From JAKFDK01 sp036676195 (lineage in GTDB: Bacteria; Bacillota; Sulfobacillia; Symbiobacteriales; ZC4RG38): DNA of 46,303 nt. Below are positions 8,295 to 15,633 of this stretch, one piece after another; positions within the stretch are counted from its first letter, which is position 1; each line of letters opens with the position of its first letter. The notes under the pieces are model-generated. The model saw nothing but the letters and a program-made list of their open reading frames with translations, was not told where the DNA came from and ran no database searches. The stretch lies in the NCBI GenBank assembly GCA_036676195.1, contig JAKFDK010000072.1, positions 1-46,303 on the forward strand, written 5' to 3'. Made by a program: the position numbers and the translations under genes.

Positions 8295-8329
8295 AGCCCC
8301 CGCCCGCACAGGGCCGGGGCTGGTTTTAT
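8295..8329. other. GC-rich hairpin in the leader of the TPR regulator
   Basis: The roughly 350 nt between the TPR regulator and the next gene hold an imperfect stem (AGCCCC-c-GCCC / GGGC-c-GGGGCT) at 8295-8321, followed on the plus strand by GGTTTTATT. It lies just upstream of the regulator's start on the minus strand. A second small inverted repeat, CGTTATG...CATAACG, occurs near 8422-8447 and could be an operator. No gene is recognisable in this gap. Confidence 0.4.
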
Positions 8330-8613
8330 TGCCGCCGGGAGGATGGGATTCGAGCGGCGCTATACCCCCGGACGGAACCCACTGTGACCTGGAATAGGAG
8401 CCAGTCCACTTCCAGAACACGTTATGGCGGCCGTCTCGCATAACGGACCGCTCGTTACGGTCCCGAGCCGATGTAAATGTCCCCCCTGCCCTGTGTCATC
8501 CTGCGCATACATAGGTTCACGCTTGCGATCTCAATTTCCTCCCAAAAACTGGTAAAGTAGAAGAAAATCCTCTTCTCTCGAATGGCTAGGAAAGCAAGCA
8601 AACAGGTTCTCAT

Positions 8614-8847
8614 CTAAATATCGGACATTGGGTCTATGATGAGTTTACTTTCGATAAAGTGTTCGATGTCCCGCCGCTGCCAGATTGGGCCACAAGCCAG
8701 GACGGCGTAAGGATCAGGCAGAAGCCCTCGGCTGTAGTAGACTGCGACCTTCCGGCGGTCCCAACCCAAAAGCACGGCTACCTCGGTGGTACCCAGGATG
8801 GGCAACTCGTTGCATTTTACAACAGGACGAGCAGGCTTTTTGGCCAA
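8614..8847 (-). CDS. Small helix-turn-helix (MerR/excisionase-like) protein
   Basis: 77 residues starting at TTG 8847, with GGGAGGGGGAG about 6 nt upstream. The core, LGTTEVAVLLGWDRRKVAVY followed by SRGLLPDPYAVLACGPIWQRRDIEHFI, has the winged-helix layout of HTH_17/excisionase proteins: a 'T-x-E-V-A-x-L-L-G' helix pair, a wing carrying the G-P-x-W pattern, and a closing helix. It probably binds DNA. No phage or integrase gene is near, so an excisionase role is not supported. Confidence 0.65.
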   Translation of the reverse strand: MAKKPARPVVKCNELPILGTTEVAVLLGWDRRKVAVYYSRGLLPDPYAVLACGPIWQRRDIEHFIESKLIIDPMSDI

Positions 8848-9082
8848 TTGTGCTCCCCCTCCCGGTTATCTATTACAACCACTACAATGTTACCATGACT
8901 GGCCTCATATGGAAAACGCCACAAGCTTTACCTATATAACTTCGGCGAGGACCACCGAACATTACCCCGAGACGCAAATTCTCTCCCAAGGTGTGTTGGA
9001 AATGGGAGGATTTAGGCAGACCTCAGGGAATCCATATCTTGGAATCTAATCTACAGGATTATTGGGAAGGGGGTGGAAAAAG

Positions 9083-9217
9083 ATGAAATTCTTAATCGAA
9101 TTGGTGAGGGCCGCGCTGCCCGGTGACATCCGCAGACTGGAGGTCGGGCTCAGGCTCCAGATCGGTGGAGTCTTGGTGTTAGCCGGGATTGTCCTGAACA
9201 TCACTGTACAGAAATAG
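9083..9217 (+). CDS. 44-residue peptide with a hydrophobic C-terminal segment
   Basis: ATG 9083 follows a purine-rich ribosome site (GGAAGGGGGTGGAAAAAG). The product begins MKFLIELVRAALPGD, then a basic stretch (RRLEVGLRLQ), then a segment of about 14 hydrophobic residues (IGGVLVLAGIVLNITV) and ends in QK. It could be a small membrane protein or an exported peptide. It has its own terminator 17 nt after the stop, so it is a self-contained transcription unit. A decayed second copy of its first half lies at 9282-9350, which supports its being a real gene. No family recognised. Confidence 0.55.
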   Translation: MKFLIELVRAALPGDIRRLEVGLRLQIGGVLVLAGIVLNITVQK

Positions 9218-9233
9218 CTCACTTGGCTCACAA

Positions 9234-9273
9234 AACACAAGCCACCGGGGCAGCCTCCCCGGTGGCTTGTGTT
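9234..9273 (+). terminator. Strong terminator after the 44-residue peptide gene
   Basis: 17-bp perfect stem (AACACAAGCCACCGGGG with its complement, 6-nt loop) followed by GTTCCCC. The minus strand carries GTTTTG after the same stem, so it could work both ways. Confidence 0.75.
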
Positions 9274-9281
9274 GTTCCCCG

Positions 9282-9350
9282 CTCTTAATCGAACGGGTGA
9301 GTGCTGCGCTGGTAATAGATGTTCTACGATGTGCCCGCAACACCTGCTAG
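9282..9350 (+). pseudogene. Decayed second copy of the small peptide gene
   Basis: The frame CTC-TTA-ATC-GAA-CGG-GTG-AGT-GCT-GCG-CTG matches the start of the peptide gene at 9083 (TTC-TTA-ATC-GAA-TTG-GTG-AGG-GCC-GCG-CTG) at about 25 of 30 bases. It has no start codon, diverges after about 30 nt and stops at 9348-9350. The rest of the gap to 9597 shows no gene. Confidence 0.45.
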
Positions 9351-9597
9351 CCAGAAAGAAGGGGCGGTGGCGGCCGTGGCCGGAAATTGGCTCGGGGACG
9401 CATTGACTGAATGATTAATTTTCGGATAGTGACCGATCAAGGTGTAGCTGGTACATTTCAACCCGGCAAACGGCGAATACCCAATCATTCACTGCCGCAG
9501 CGACGGGCGCCGTGGGCAGGTTGGCCTTCTTCTCACACCGAATCATTTACAGCATCTGTTCAATTCGGGTCCATTACCCACCTGGGGGTACGTAGTC

Positions 9598-12228
9598 ATG
9601 ATGGATCATCTTCCCCTCGTGGGGCGTCAGTATGAACTGACACAAGTGCACCGGCACCTGGCGGCGGCGGTGACCGGCAAGGGCGGGGCCCTGCTGGTGG
9701 GCGGTGAGGCCGGAGCCGGAAAGACGGTGCTGCTAACGGCGGCCCGTGAGGCGGCGACCGGGCTGGTACCGGTCAGCGGCCGCTGCGCGGGGCCGGGGGA
9801 GACACCGCCCTTCGGCCCCTGGCTGGAGGTGGTGGCAGACCTCCGGCGGCAGGCCGGCTGCGACCCCGACCTGTTGCCGCCTCCGTTCGGCTCGGCTGCA
9901 GGCGACGGGAACGCCCATACAGTCGGTGATTTGCTCGCCGGCTGGCTGGTTCAGGCCAACCAGCCGCTGCTGGTGGCCATTGAAGATATCCACTGGGCCG
10001 ACCCGGCCTCGTTGGACCTGCTGGGACACCTGATCCCACGACTGGGCCGCATGCCGGTGCTGCTGCTGACCACCTACCGCACCGACGAAGTGCACCGCAC
10101 CCACCCGCTGTGGAGCCTGCTGCCGGATTGGCAGCGTGCCGGTGCGACGCGGCTGCTGCTGGAACGGCTGACGGCTGACGATGTGACCAAATTGGCGTCT
10201 GCCGCTCTGCCCGGCGTACCCGGGACTCTCGAATTCGCCCGCTGGCTCCATCAGCGTACCGGCGGCAATGCCCTGTTTGTGCGGGAGTTGCTGGCGGAAG
10301 CGGCCAGGGTCGGGCAGGTCCCGGCCTGGGACCGTTCCCTGCCACAAACGTTACAGCAGGCCATTGACCGCAGCCTGGCCCGGCTGACACCGGAGGCGCA
10401 ATCGGTGCTGCAGGCGGCGGCCATCCTGGGCGAACGGTTCTCCTACGACCTGCTGGTCCGGGTCGTGGAGGTGGGGGAGGGTACAGTGACGGCGGCCCTG
10501 GAGGAGGCGGTGAAGCTGCAGATCGTCCGCGGTGGGGGGACAGCCAGGGAACATTTTGCCTTTGCTCACGCCCTGGTGCGGGAGGCGCTGGTAAACCGGC
10601 TGATCGTCCCGCGGCGGCGGCGTCGGCATGCCCGGGTGGCCGAGGTATTGCTGGCGGCGCCCTACCCGGACCTGGACGCTGTGGCCCTGCACCTGGAGCG
10701 GGCCGGTGACCCTCGCGCCGTCAGTTACCTGCTGGCGGCCGGCGACCGGTCACTGCGGCTGGGGGCGCTGACCCAGGCCGGGCAGCACTATGAACGGGCG
10801 CTGGAACTGTTACCAGGCCCAGACCCGCGGCGGGCCGAACTGCTGCTCAAGCGGGGCGACGTGGTGCGGGTGGCCGACCCTGAGCGCGGATGTGCCTACT
10901 GGGAGGAGGCGATCCGGGCAGCGGAACTGGCCGGTGACCGGCCGGTGGCGGTTTGGGGCCGGTTTCACATCGCCTGGCTGCTGTCGGTACAGGACGACCC
11001 GCGCAGCCTGGCCCTGATGGCGGCGGTGCAGGCTGAACAGGAAGAGTTGCTGGGCGACCCACGCTATCAGCAACTGGAGATAGACCAGTTTGGCGAGGTC
11101 GCCGGTTACCCGCGCATGGCGGCCTTCCACGCTATGGCTCTGGCCAGCAGCGGCCGCCTCACGGCGGCCCGGGCCCTCACGGCCGAAATGTATGCCCGGG
11201 TCCGACCGGGCTCCGGGCTGGCCCACTTGCTGCAGGTGGGATGCATTCTGGCCTGGAACGCCGGGCGCCTGGACGATGCCGCCCGGTTGATCGTGCGGCT
11301 GGGCGAGGAGCAGGTCCAGCGCCGGCAGTTCCGGCTGGCTACCTGGTGGGAAGTGCAGCGACTGCACCTGCTGCTCTTCCACCAGGCCGACCAGCCGGCC
11401 GACATCGACGGTGTGGCCGAACGGGTGGCCCGCTGGCAGACCATCGCTGAAGGGCAGATCGGCCATACCCTGGCCGAGGGCTATTCCCTGCTCGGGCCCT
11501 ACCAGTTCCTGCGCGGCGACTGGGATGCGGCCAGGGTAAACCTGTTGGATTACCTGCAACACCATCCGGACCCAAAGGCCATTGACCCCCTCTACCGGTG
11601 GTTTGCCGCCTGCCTGCAGGTGGCCCTGGGCGATGTGGACGGAGCCCGGGTCAGCCTGAGCGACGCCCTGGTGGGCCAGCCAGAAGACAGGCCGGGGTTC
11701 GATCGGGCGAAGTCGCTTGTGCTCGTCTACACCCTGGGCAGCCAGTTACATCTGGCGGCGCGGGAGCCCGAAGCGGCTCGGACCTGCCTGGAGGCCATCG
11801 ACCGGTGGCTGCAGCACCGGCCGCAAATCCCGCAGCGTGCCCATGTGCGGCTGGCCTGGGCCGAATTCCACCGCCAGGCCGGGCGCATTTCGATGGCCGG
11901 GCGGGAAGCCAGGCAGGCCCTGGTCCTGGCCGAGGAGGCCCATGACTGCTGGCAGGTGATCCGGACACAGCGCCTGCTGTGCGAACTGGCGGCGCAGCAG
12001 GCCCGCAACACCGAGGCCGCCCGCCACCTGCAGGCAGCCCTGGTCCTGGCTGAGCGTTGCCGCTTTCCTTACGAACTGGCGCTGACGCAACTGGTCCGCG
12101 CCCGGTTCGTGCCGGAGGTACGCGGTGGGGCCGACGACCTGACCGCGGCCTGCGATACCCTCGCCCGCCTGGGCGCCGCCCCTGCGCTGGCCGCGGCCCG
12201 GGCTGCACTCAAGAAAACGCAGCGATAA
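9598..12228 (+). CDS. AAA-type ATPase with long TPR-like C-terminal region
   Basis: 876 residues from ATG 9598 (GGGGGT about 8 nt upstream). The N-terminal module is an AAA_16/MalT-AfsR-like STAND ATPase: PLVGRQYEL, Walker A GEAGAGKT (36-43), Walker B LLVAIED (124-130) followed by IHWADPASLDLL, and a sensor-like LLLTTYR. A winged-helix-like segment (LARLTPEAQSVLQAAAILGE) precedes some 500 residues of helical TPR-type repeats. The protein ends ARAALKKTQR without the LuxR helix-turn-helix that many relatives carry, and no cyclase or kinase domain is seen. It is probably a signal-sensing scaffold whose output partner is not evident. Confidence 0.75.
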   Translation: MMDHLPLVGRQYELTQVHRHLAAAVTGKGGALLVGGEAGAGKTVLLTAAREAATGLVPVSGRCAGPGETPPFGPWLEVVADLRRQAGCDPDLLPPPFGSAAGDGNAHTVGDLLAGWLVQANQPLLVAIEDIHWADPASLDLLGHLIPRLGRMPVLLLTTYRTDEVHRTHPLWSLLPDWQRAGATRLLLERLTADDVTKLASAALPGVPGTLEFARWLHQRTGGNALFVRELLAEAARVGQVPAWDRSLPQTLQQAIDRSLARLTPEAQSVLQAAAILGERFSYDLLVRVVEVGEGTVTAALEEAVKLQIVRGGGTAREHFAFAHALVREALVNRLIVPRRRRRHARVAEVLLAAPYPDLDAVALHLERAGDPRAVSYLLAAGDRSLRLGALTQAGQHYERALELLPGPDPRRAELLLKRGDVVRVADPERGCAYWEEAIRAAELAGDRPVAVWGRFHIAWLLSVQDDPRSLALMAAVQAEQEELLGDPRYQQLEIDQFGEVAGYPRMAAFHAMALASSGRLTAARALTAEMYARVRPGSGLAHLLQVGCILAWNAGRLDDAARLIVRLGEEQVQRRQFRLATWWEVQRLHLLLFHQADQPADIDGVAERVARWQTIAEGQIGHTLAEGYSLLGPYQFLRGDWDAARVNLLDYLQHHPDPKAIDPLYRWFAACLQVALGDVDGARVSLSDALVGQPEDRPGFDRAKSLVLVYTLGSQLHLAAREPEAARTCLEAIDRWLQHRPQIPQRAHVRLAWAEFHRQAGRISMAGREARQALVLAEEAHDCWQVIRTQRLLCELAAQQARNTEAARHLQAALVLAERCRFPYELALTQLVRARFVPEVRGGADDLTAACDTLARLGAAPALAAARAALKKTQR

Positions 12229-12244
12229 ACAGCCGTAACGCAAC

Positions 12245-12267
12245 GGACCGGGGGCTGCCCCCGGTCC
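12245..12267 (+). terminator. GC-rich hairpin after the AAA/TPR gene
   Basis: 10-bp perfect stem (GGACCGGGGG / CCCCCGGTCC, 3-nt loop) 16 nt after the stop, between convergent genes. No T-tract. Confidence 0.5.
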
Positions 12268-12311
12268 GACCGCCTGCCTGACCACCGGCGGCGGCGACTG
12301 CCGCCCCTGGC

Positions 12312-12776
12312 TCACCAAGTCGGAGCGGTGTCCAGCGCAGCCGAAATCCTGTGTGCATCCAAGATGTAGACCACCCGCTCGTCCACAGTGGCGGCGGCGC
12401 ACACGAACTCCCGGACCACGGTACCGGAGGGCGCAGCCGGTGCCTCGATCTGATCACCCGGAACCTGCAGCACCTGGGAGACCTCATCGGCCACCAGCCC
12501 GAAGTCAGTGCCGTTGACACTCAGCAGCACCAGCCGCGGGCGGCGTACTCCGCCGGCCGCATAGGGCTGTTCACGCCCTGACAGATCCACCGCCAGGAGT
12601 TCAGTTCCGTGCGGGTGAACCGTCCCCACCGCGAGTCCGGGTTTCCGGCGGACTGATGTCCATGGTTGCCAGGCCATCACTTCCCTGACCGCATGCACAT
12701 CCAGACCATACCATTCGCCGGCCAGACGCAAGATCACCAGTAGCGCGTCCTGCTGCTGCTCACGGGTCAGCGTCAT
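12312..12776 (-). CDS. CheW-like domain protein
   Basis: 154 residues from ATG 12776, preceded by GGAGG at 8 nt; a longer reading to 12863 exists but lacks a ribosome site. The CheW fold is visible as LLVILRLAGEWYGLDVHAV, REVMAWQPWTSVRRKPGLAVGTVHPHGTELLAV split over the usual strand pairs, LVLLSVNGTDFGLVADEV and the closing RVVYILDAHRI. CheW couples receptors to CheA in chemotaxis, but no CheA, receptor or flagellar gene is in the window. It may be an accessory CheW or serve another signalling complex. Confidence 0.8.
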   Translation of the reverse strand: MTLTREQQQDALLVILRLAGEWYGLDVHAVREVMAWQPWTSVRRKPGLAVGTVHPHGTELLAVDLSGREQPYAAGGVRRPRLVLLSVNGTDFGLVADEVSQVLQVPGDQIEAPAAPSGTVVREFVCAAATVDERVVYILDAHRISAALDTAPTW

Positions 12777-12929
12777 ACTCCGCGCCTCCAGTCTTTCCAT
12801 CCCTTCAATACCCCGGCTTAGCGCCGCCAGCCCGGCTACCTGGCTGCAAAAGCAACGTGGCACCCGATCTGTTCATAATTACATACGTAAACCTTTAGAT
12901 AGAGGTTCGGTAGGACAGTAGAGTAAAAT

Positions 12930-12963
12930 CACAGCCACCTCTCCGCGCGGAGGGGTGGCTGTG
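12930..12963. other. Terminator-like hairpin between divergent genes
   Basis: A 17-bp stem (CACAGCCACCTCTCCGC with GCGGAGGGGTGGCTGTG, one wobble) lies between the start of the CheW gene and the TPM-like gene, which diverge. On the minus strand it is followed by ATTTTAC, so it could act as a terminator or attenuator reading toward cheW. Confidence 0.5.
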
Positions 12964-13056
12964 GCCTGAGCTTTTGTGATTGAGTCGGGTCCCCGTAACC
13001 TCTGGTGGCCGGACCCCGTTACTCCTGGTGAAATCCATTCGGGAGGGAATCCATTA

Positions 13057-13686
13057 ATGCCCAGGATATTCGTATACGTGATTGCGGCTGCTCTAGCCGC
13101 AAGTGCTGTGGTTGCAGCTACTCTGGTGATGCTCAAACCGGTGATGGTCACACCGGGGGCGGGTGTCCGTGCCGATTCCGGGCCAGTGTCCGCACAGCCG
13201 GAAACACCGTTGGTCCGAGGTGTCGCCACGGCTCTGCCCGCCAAGCCGGAAACGCCGCTGGTCCGGGGTGCCGCCGTGGCGTGGCCCGCCAAGCCGGAAA
13301 CGGCATTGGTCCTGGCGGCAGCGGAACCGCTGCCGGGGAACATGGCACGTTTGCACGAGGAACTGCAGATGCACTCATCGATTCGGTACCGGATTCTGGT
13401 GGTCGATGACAGCGCTGGGGAAGACAAGACCGATTACCTGGACCGGGTTGCCGCCGCATGGGGCGAGCCGGCGGCGGACATGCTGCTGCTGGTGGTCTTC
13501 GTCCGGGACAACTATGATATCCGTTTCCTCATGGGGGCTCATTTCCGGCAGATGGGTGCCACGGTGGAGGGAATGCTGGCCACGGTGCGCCGAGCCTACT
13601 TCCCCCGGTCGCGACAGGGGGATGTGGCCGGCGGGCTGGCCGGGCTGGTGGCGGCGGTGAACGCTGAGTACGGCGAATCCATGTAG
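13057..13686 (+). CDS. TPM-domain-like anchored extracytoplasmic protein
   Basis: 209 residues from ATG 13057 (GGGAGGG 9 nt upstream). Residues 1-30 are a signal anchor (MPRIFVYVIAAALAASAVVAATLVM minus its tail). Residues ~45-95 are three near-identical 16-residue repeats (PETPLVRG...LPAK). Residues ~110-209 resemble a TPM fold: IRYRILVVDD, ADMLLLVVFVRDNYDIRFLMG, then VRRAYFPRSRQGDVAGGLAGLVAAVN. TPM proteins are membrane-tethered and of varied function. The low sequence match leaves the domain call tentative. Confidence 0.55.
   Translation: MPRIFVYVIAAALAASAVVAATLVMLKPVMVTPGAGVRADSGPVSAQPETPLVRGVATALPAKPETPLVRGAAVAWPAKPETALVLAAAEPLPGNMARLHEELQMHSSIRYRILVVDDSAGEDKTDYLDRVAAAWGEPAADMLLLVVFVRDNYDIRFLMGAHFRQMGATVEGMLATVRRAYFPRSRQGDVAGGLAGLVAAVNAEYGESM
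13197..13312 (+). repeat. 48-bp tandem repeat inside the TPM-like gene
   Basis: Units begin GCCGGAAAC at 13197, 13245 and 13293, an exact 48-bp period, with the third unit partial. The repeat is in frame and makes the Pro/Glu-containing linker between membrane anchor and domain, so copy number may vary. Confidence 0.8.
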
Positions 13687-13747
13687 TTCCCAGTGGTGGA
13701 CGACAGGCCTTGAATCAATAGCCGCCCGGACCGGGGCGGCGGGCGGA

Positions 13748-14212
13748 TTAGTTGGCCTCCGGCGGCGGCTGCAGCCCTTGCCGGCGCAGTTGATTCAGCC
13801 GGGCGCGTTCCCGCCGTTGCCGGCGGCAGTCGGGACACTGTCTGGGCCAGGACTGCGCCGGAAACTGTGACTCCTCGTACCAGCGCCGCTGCTCAGCGGC
13901 GGAGAAGATAAACTCGCCATGGCAGTCTTCGCAGGGGATCTGTGCGTCATAGTAGGCCAGGTAAGGCGGGTGGTCGCAAAAGGTCTGGCGCGCCGGGTCG
14001 GCGCCCAGGGCCCGTCCGTGTGCCATGCACTCCGGGCAGGCCCAACGCAACTCGCCACTGCCGGCGGCAGCGATCAGCCGGTCTGGCTCGTGCCACACCC
14101 GGTGCCCCTGTACCGGGATCAGCCGTGCAGCGGCGCGCAGTGGATCCGGCCCGGTCGCCTGTCCGCAGACCGGACACAGCAATGGCTCGGTGTGGTTCTG
14201 GTCAGAAGTCAT
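13748..14212 (-). CDS. Zinc-ribbon protein (zf-trcl-like)
   Basis: 154 residues from ATG 14212, with AGAAGGAG about 10 nt upstream. Several Cys pairs are visible: LLCPVCGQ, WACPECMAHGRAL, IPCEDCHGEF and RQCPDCRRQRR. The last two pairs frame FIFSAAEQRRWYEESQFPAQSWP, whose parts (F-x-F-(S/T)-A-x-E-Q, then x-x-F...P-x-x-C-x-x-C-R) are the signature of the 'probable zinc-ribbon' family found in many bacteria. It likely binds one or two zinc ions. The biological role is unknown. Confidence 0.75.
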   Translation of the reverse strand: MTSDQNHTEPLLCPVCGQATGPDPLRAAARLIPVQGHRVWHEPDRLIAAAGSGELRWACPECMAHGRALGADPARQTFCDHPPYLAYYDAQIPCEDCHGEFIFSAAEQRRWYEESQFPAQSWPRQCPDCRRQRRERARLNQLRRQGLQPPPEAN

Positions 14213-14292
14213 CTGGTTACGTCTCCTTCTGCAAGGCTGGCGGATTTGCCGGCCACGAGCGATTTCCAGGCCAATACGAAGGGGAGGTGAGG

Positions 14293-14742
14293 TTGATCAG
14301 GCAAGAAGCTGACCTCCTCAAGCCTATTTTACTGCGGATTCCCGGCTACTTGAAGTTGTTATGGGGCCTGGGCCGGCATCCCCGGCTCAGTCGGGTGAAC
14401 AAGGGACTGCTCCTTCTGGGCGCGGCCTATACCGTTTCCCCGGTGGACCTGATCCCGGGCTTTATCCCGGTGGTGGGGCAACTGGATGACCTGCTGGTCC
14501 TGCTTTATGCCATCCGCTGGGCCTTGCAGCGTTTGCCGGTGGCAGAGCGGGACGAACTGCTGGCCGGGCACCCGATCACCCTGGAGCAGTTGGAGGCTGA
14601 TCTGCAGGCGGTGCAGGCCGTTCTGGGCCGGTTGGCCGGGGGCGCGGTGCGCACTGCCGGCCGCGCCGGCCTGTGGGGACTGCATACTACTGTCCGCGGG
14701 GCGGGCGCCTTGTATAAATGGCTGCGCCGGCCCCGTAGATGA
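14293..14742 (+). CDS. DUF1232 / YkvA-like membrane protein
   Basis: 149 residues. The family core is clear: NKGLLLLGAAYTVSPVDLIP, then GFIPVVGQLDDLLVLLYAIR, a hydrophobic hairpin with the D-L-I-P turn and conserved DD. I start at TTG 14293, spaced 5 nt after GGGGAGG; GTG 14287 overlaps the ribosome site and is less likely. The start lies about 80 nt from that of the divergent zinc-ribbon gene. The function of the family is not established. Confidence 0.75.
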   Translation: MIRQEADLLKPILLRIPGYLKLLWGLGRHPRLSRVNKGLLLLGAAYTVSPVDLIPGFIPVVGQLDDLLVLLYAIRWALQRLPVAERDELLAGHPITLEQLEADLQAVQAVLGRLAGGAVRTAGRAGLWGLHTTVRGAGALYKWLRRPRR

Positions 14743-14825
14743 TCCGGGCCCGGGTTCGGTCCACTGAAACGGAATCCTGCCAGGTCTCGTCTATGAACAC
14801 GAGCAACCAACCTGGAGGGTTTTAC

Positions 14826-15551
14826 ATGAACCAGTGGAAGAAAACTGCAGGTGCGACCTTGTTCCTGCTGATGGCAACTGCTGCACCGGCCTGGGCGGAC
14901 ACGTCCGCGGTGAATCTGTCTGTACGGGCGGATGTGGCGGTTGATCACGCTGAACTGCCCGTGATCATGCCCGGCCAGGATGGGCTGCGCACCGGCGGCC
15001 CGGAGAACCGCCTGATTTCGCTGCCGGCAACCCTGCTGCAGGAGGTGCAGGCTGGCCGGGCCAGGCCGGTGGCGGTGGCCGTCAACGGCAAGGCGGTGGC
15101 CTTTGACCAGTTGCCGGTGGTGTCAGACGGCGTGCTGCTGGTGCCCCTGCGGGCCGTGGTGGAGGCCGCCGGCGGCCAGGTCCAGTGGAATGTCGCGCTG
15201 CGCCAGGACGCCACGCTGGACCTGGTGCCTGCCCCGGCCCCCGAGCCCTCCCGGCCAAACGGGGGCGGTGCGGAACAGGGCAGTCTGACGGGCACCATCC
15301 AGCAGTTGGAGACTGGCGCGCAGACCCGCATTCTGGTGGCCGGCGCCGCCATGGCCAATGGCGAGCCCAGTCTCACCTGGATCACCATCGATGCCAACAC
15401 CCCGATTCTGGTCCAGCAAGCGGGGCAGGAACAGCCTGGCACGGTTGCAGACCTGAGCATCGGCCAGAGGGTCGACGTGCAGCTTGCCGGCCCGGTTATG
15501 ATGTCCTATCCGGCCCTGGCCGGCGGCGCGTCGGTTTGGATTCGGGAGTAG
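14826..15551 (+). CDS. Secreted copper-amine-oxidase N-terminal (stalk) domain protein
   Basis: 241 residues from ATG 14826 (GGAGGG 6 nt upstream). A signal peptide (MNQWKKTAGATLFLLM...APAWA) precedes a stalk-type domain at ~75-140: PVAVAVNGKAVAF, QLPVVSDGVLLVPLRAVVEA, GGQVQWN. After a Pro-rich linker the C-terminal domain (~155-241) resembles the YobA/DUF3221 beta barrel: GSLTGTIQQL, TWITIDANTPIL, LSIGQRVDVQ. In Firmicutes such stalk domains decorate the cell surface and are not amine oxidases. Confidence 0.8.
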   Translation: MNQWKKTAGATLFLLMATAAPAWADTSAVNLSVRADVAVDHAELPVIMPGQDGLRTGGPENRLISLPATLLQEVQAGRARPVAVAVNGKAVAFDQLPVVSDGVLLVPLRAVVEAAGGQVQWNVALRQDATLDLVPAPAPEPSRPNGGGAEQGSLTGTIQQLETGAQTRILVAGAAMANGEPSLTWITIDANTPILVQQAGQEQPGTVADLSIGQRVDVQLAGPVMMSYPALAGGASVWIRE

Positions 15552-15633
15552 TGCGGTTCAGCTTGCGACCAACCCGACCGGGGCGGTGGAGGCGGGACGG
15601 TTCGGTCCCCTGAAAAAACTCCCGGCGGACGGA

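Noticed and set aside
8330..8450. tRNA-like stretch (GCTCGAATCCC) on the minus strand
   Set aside because: The T-loop-like string has no matching T-stem, anticodon arm or acceptor; no cloverleaf can be drawn.
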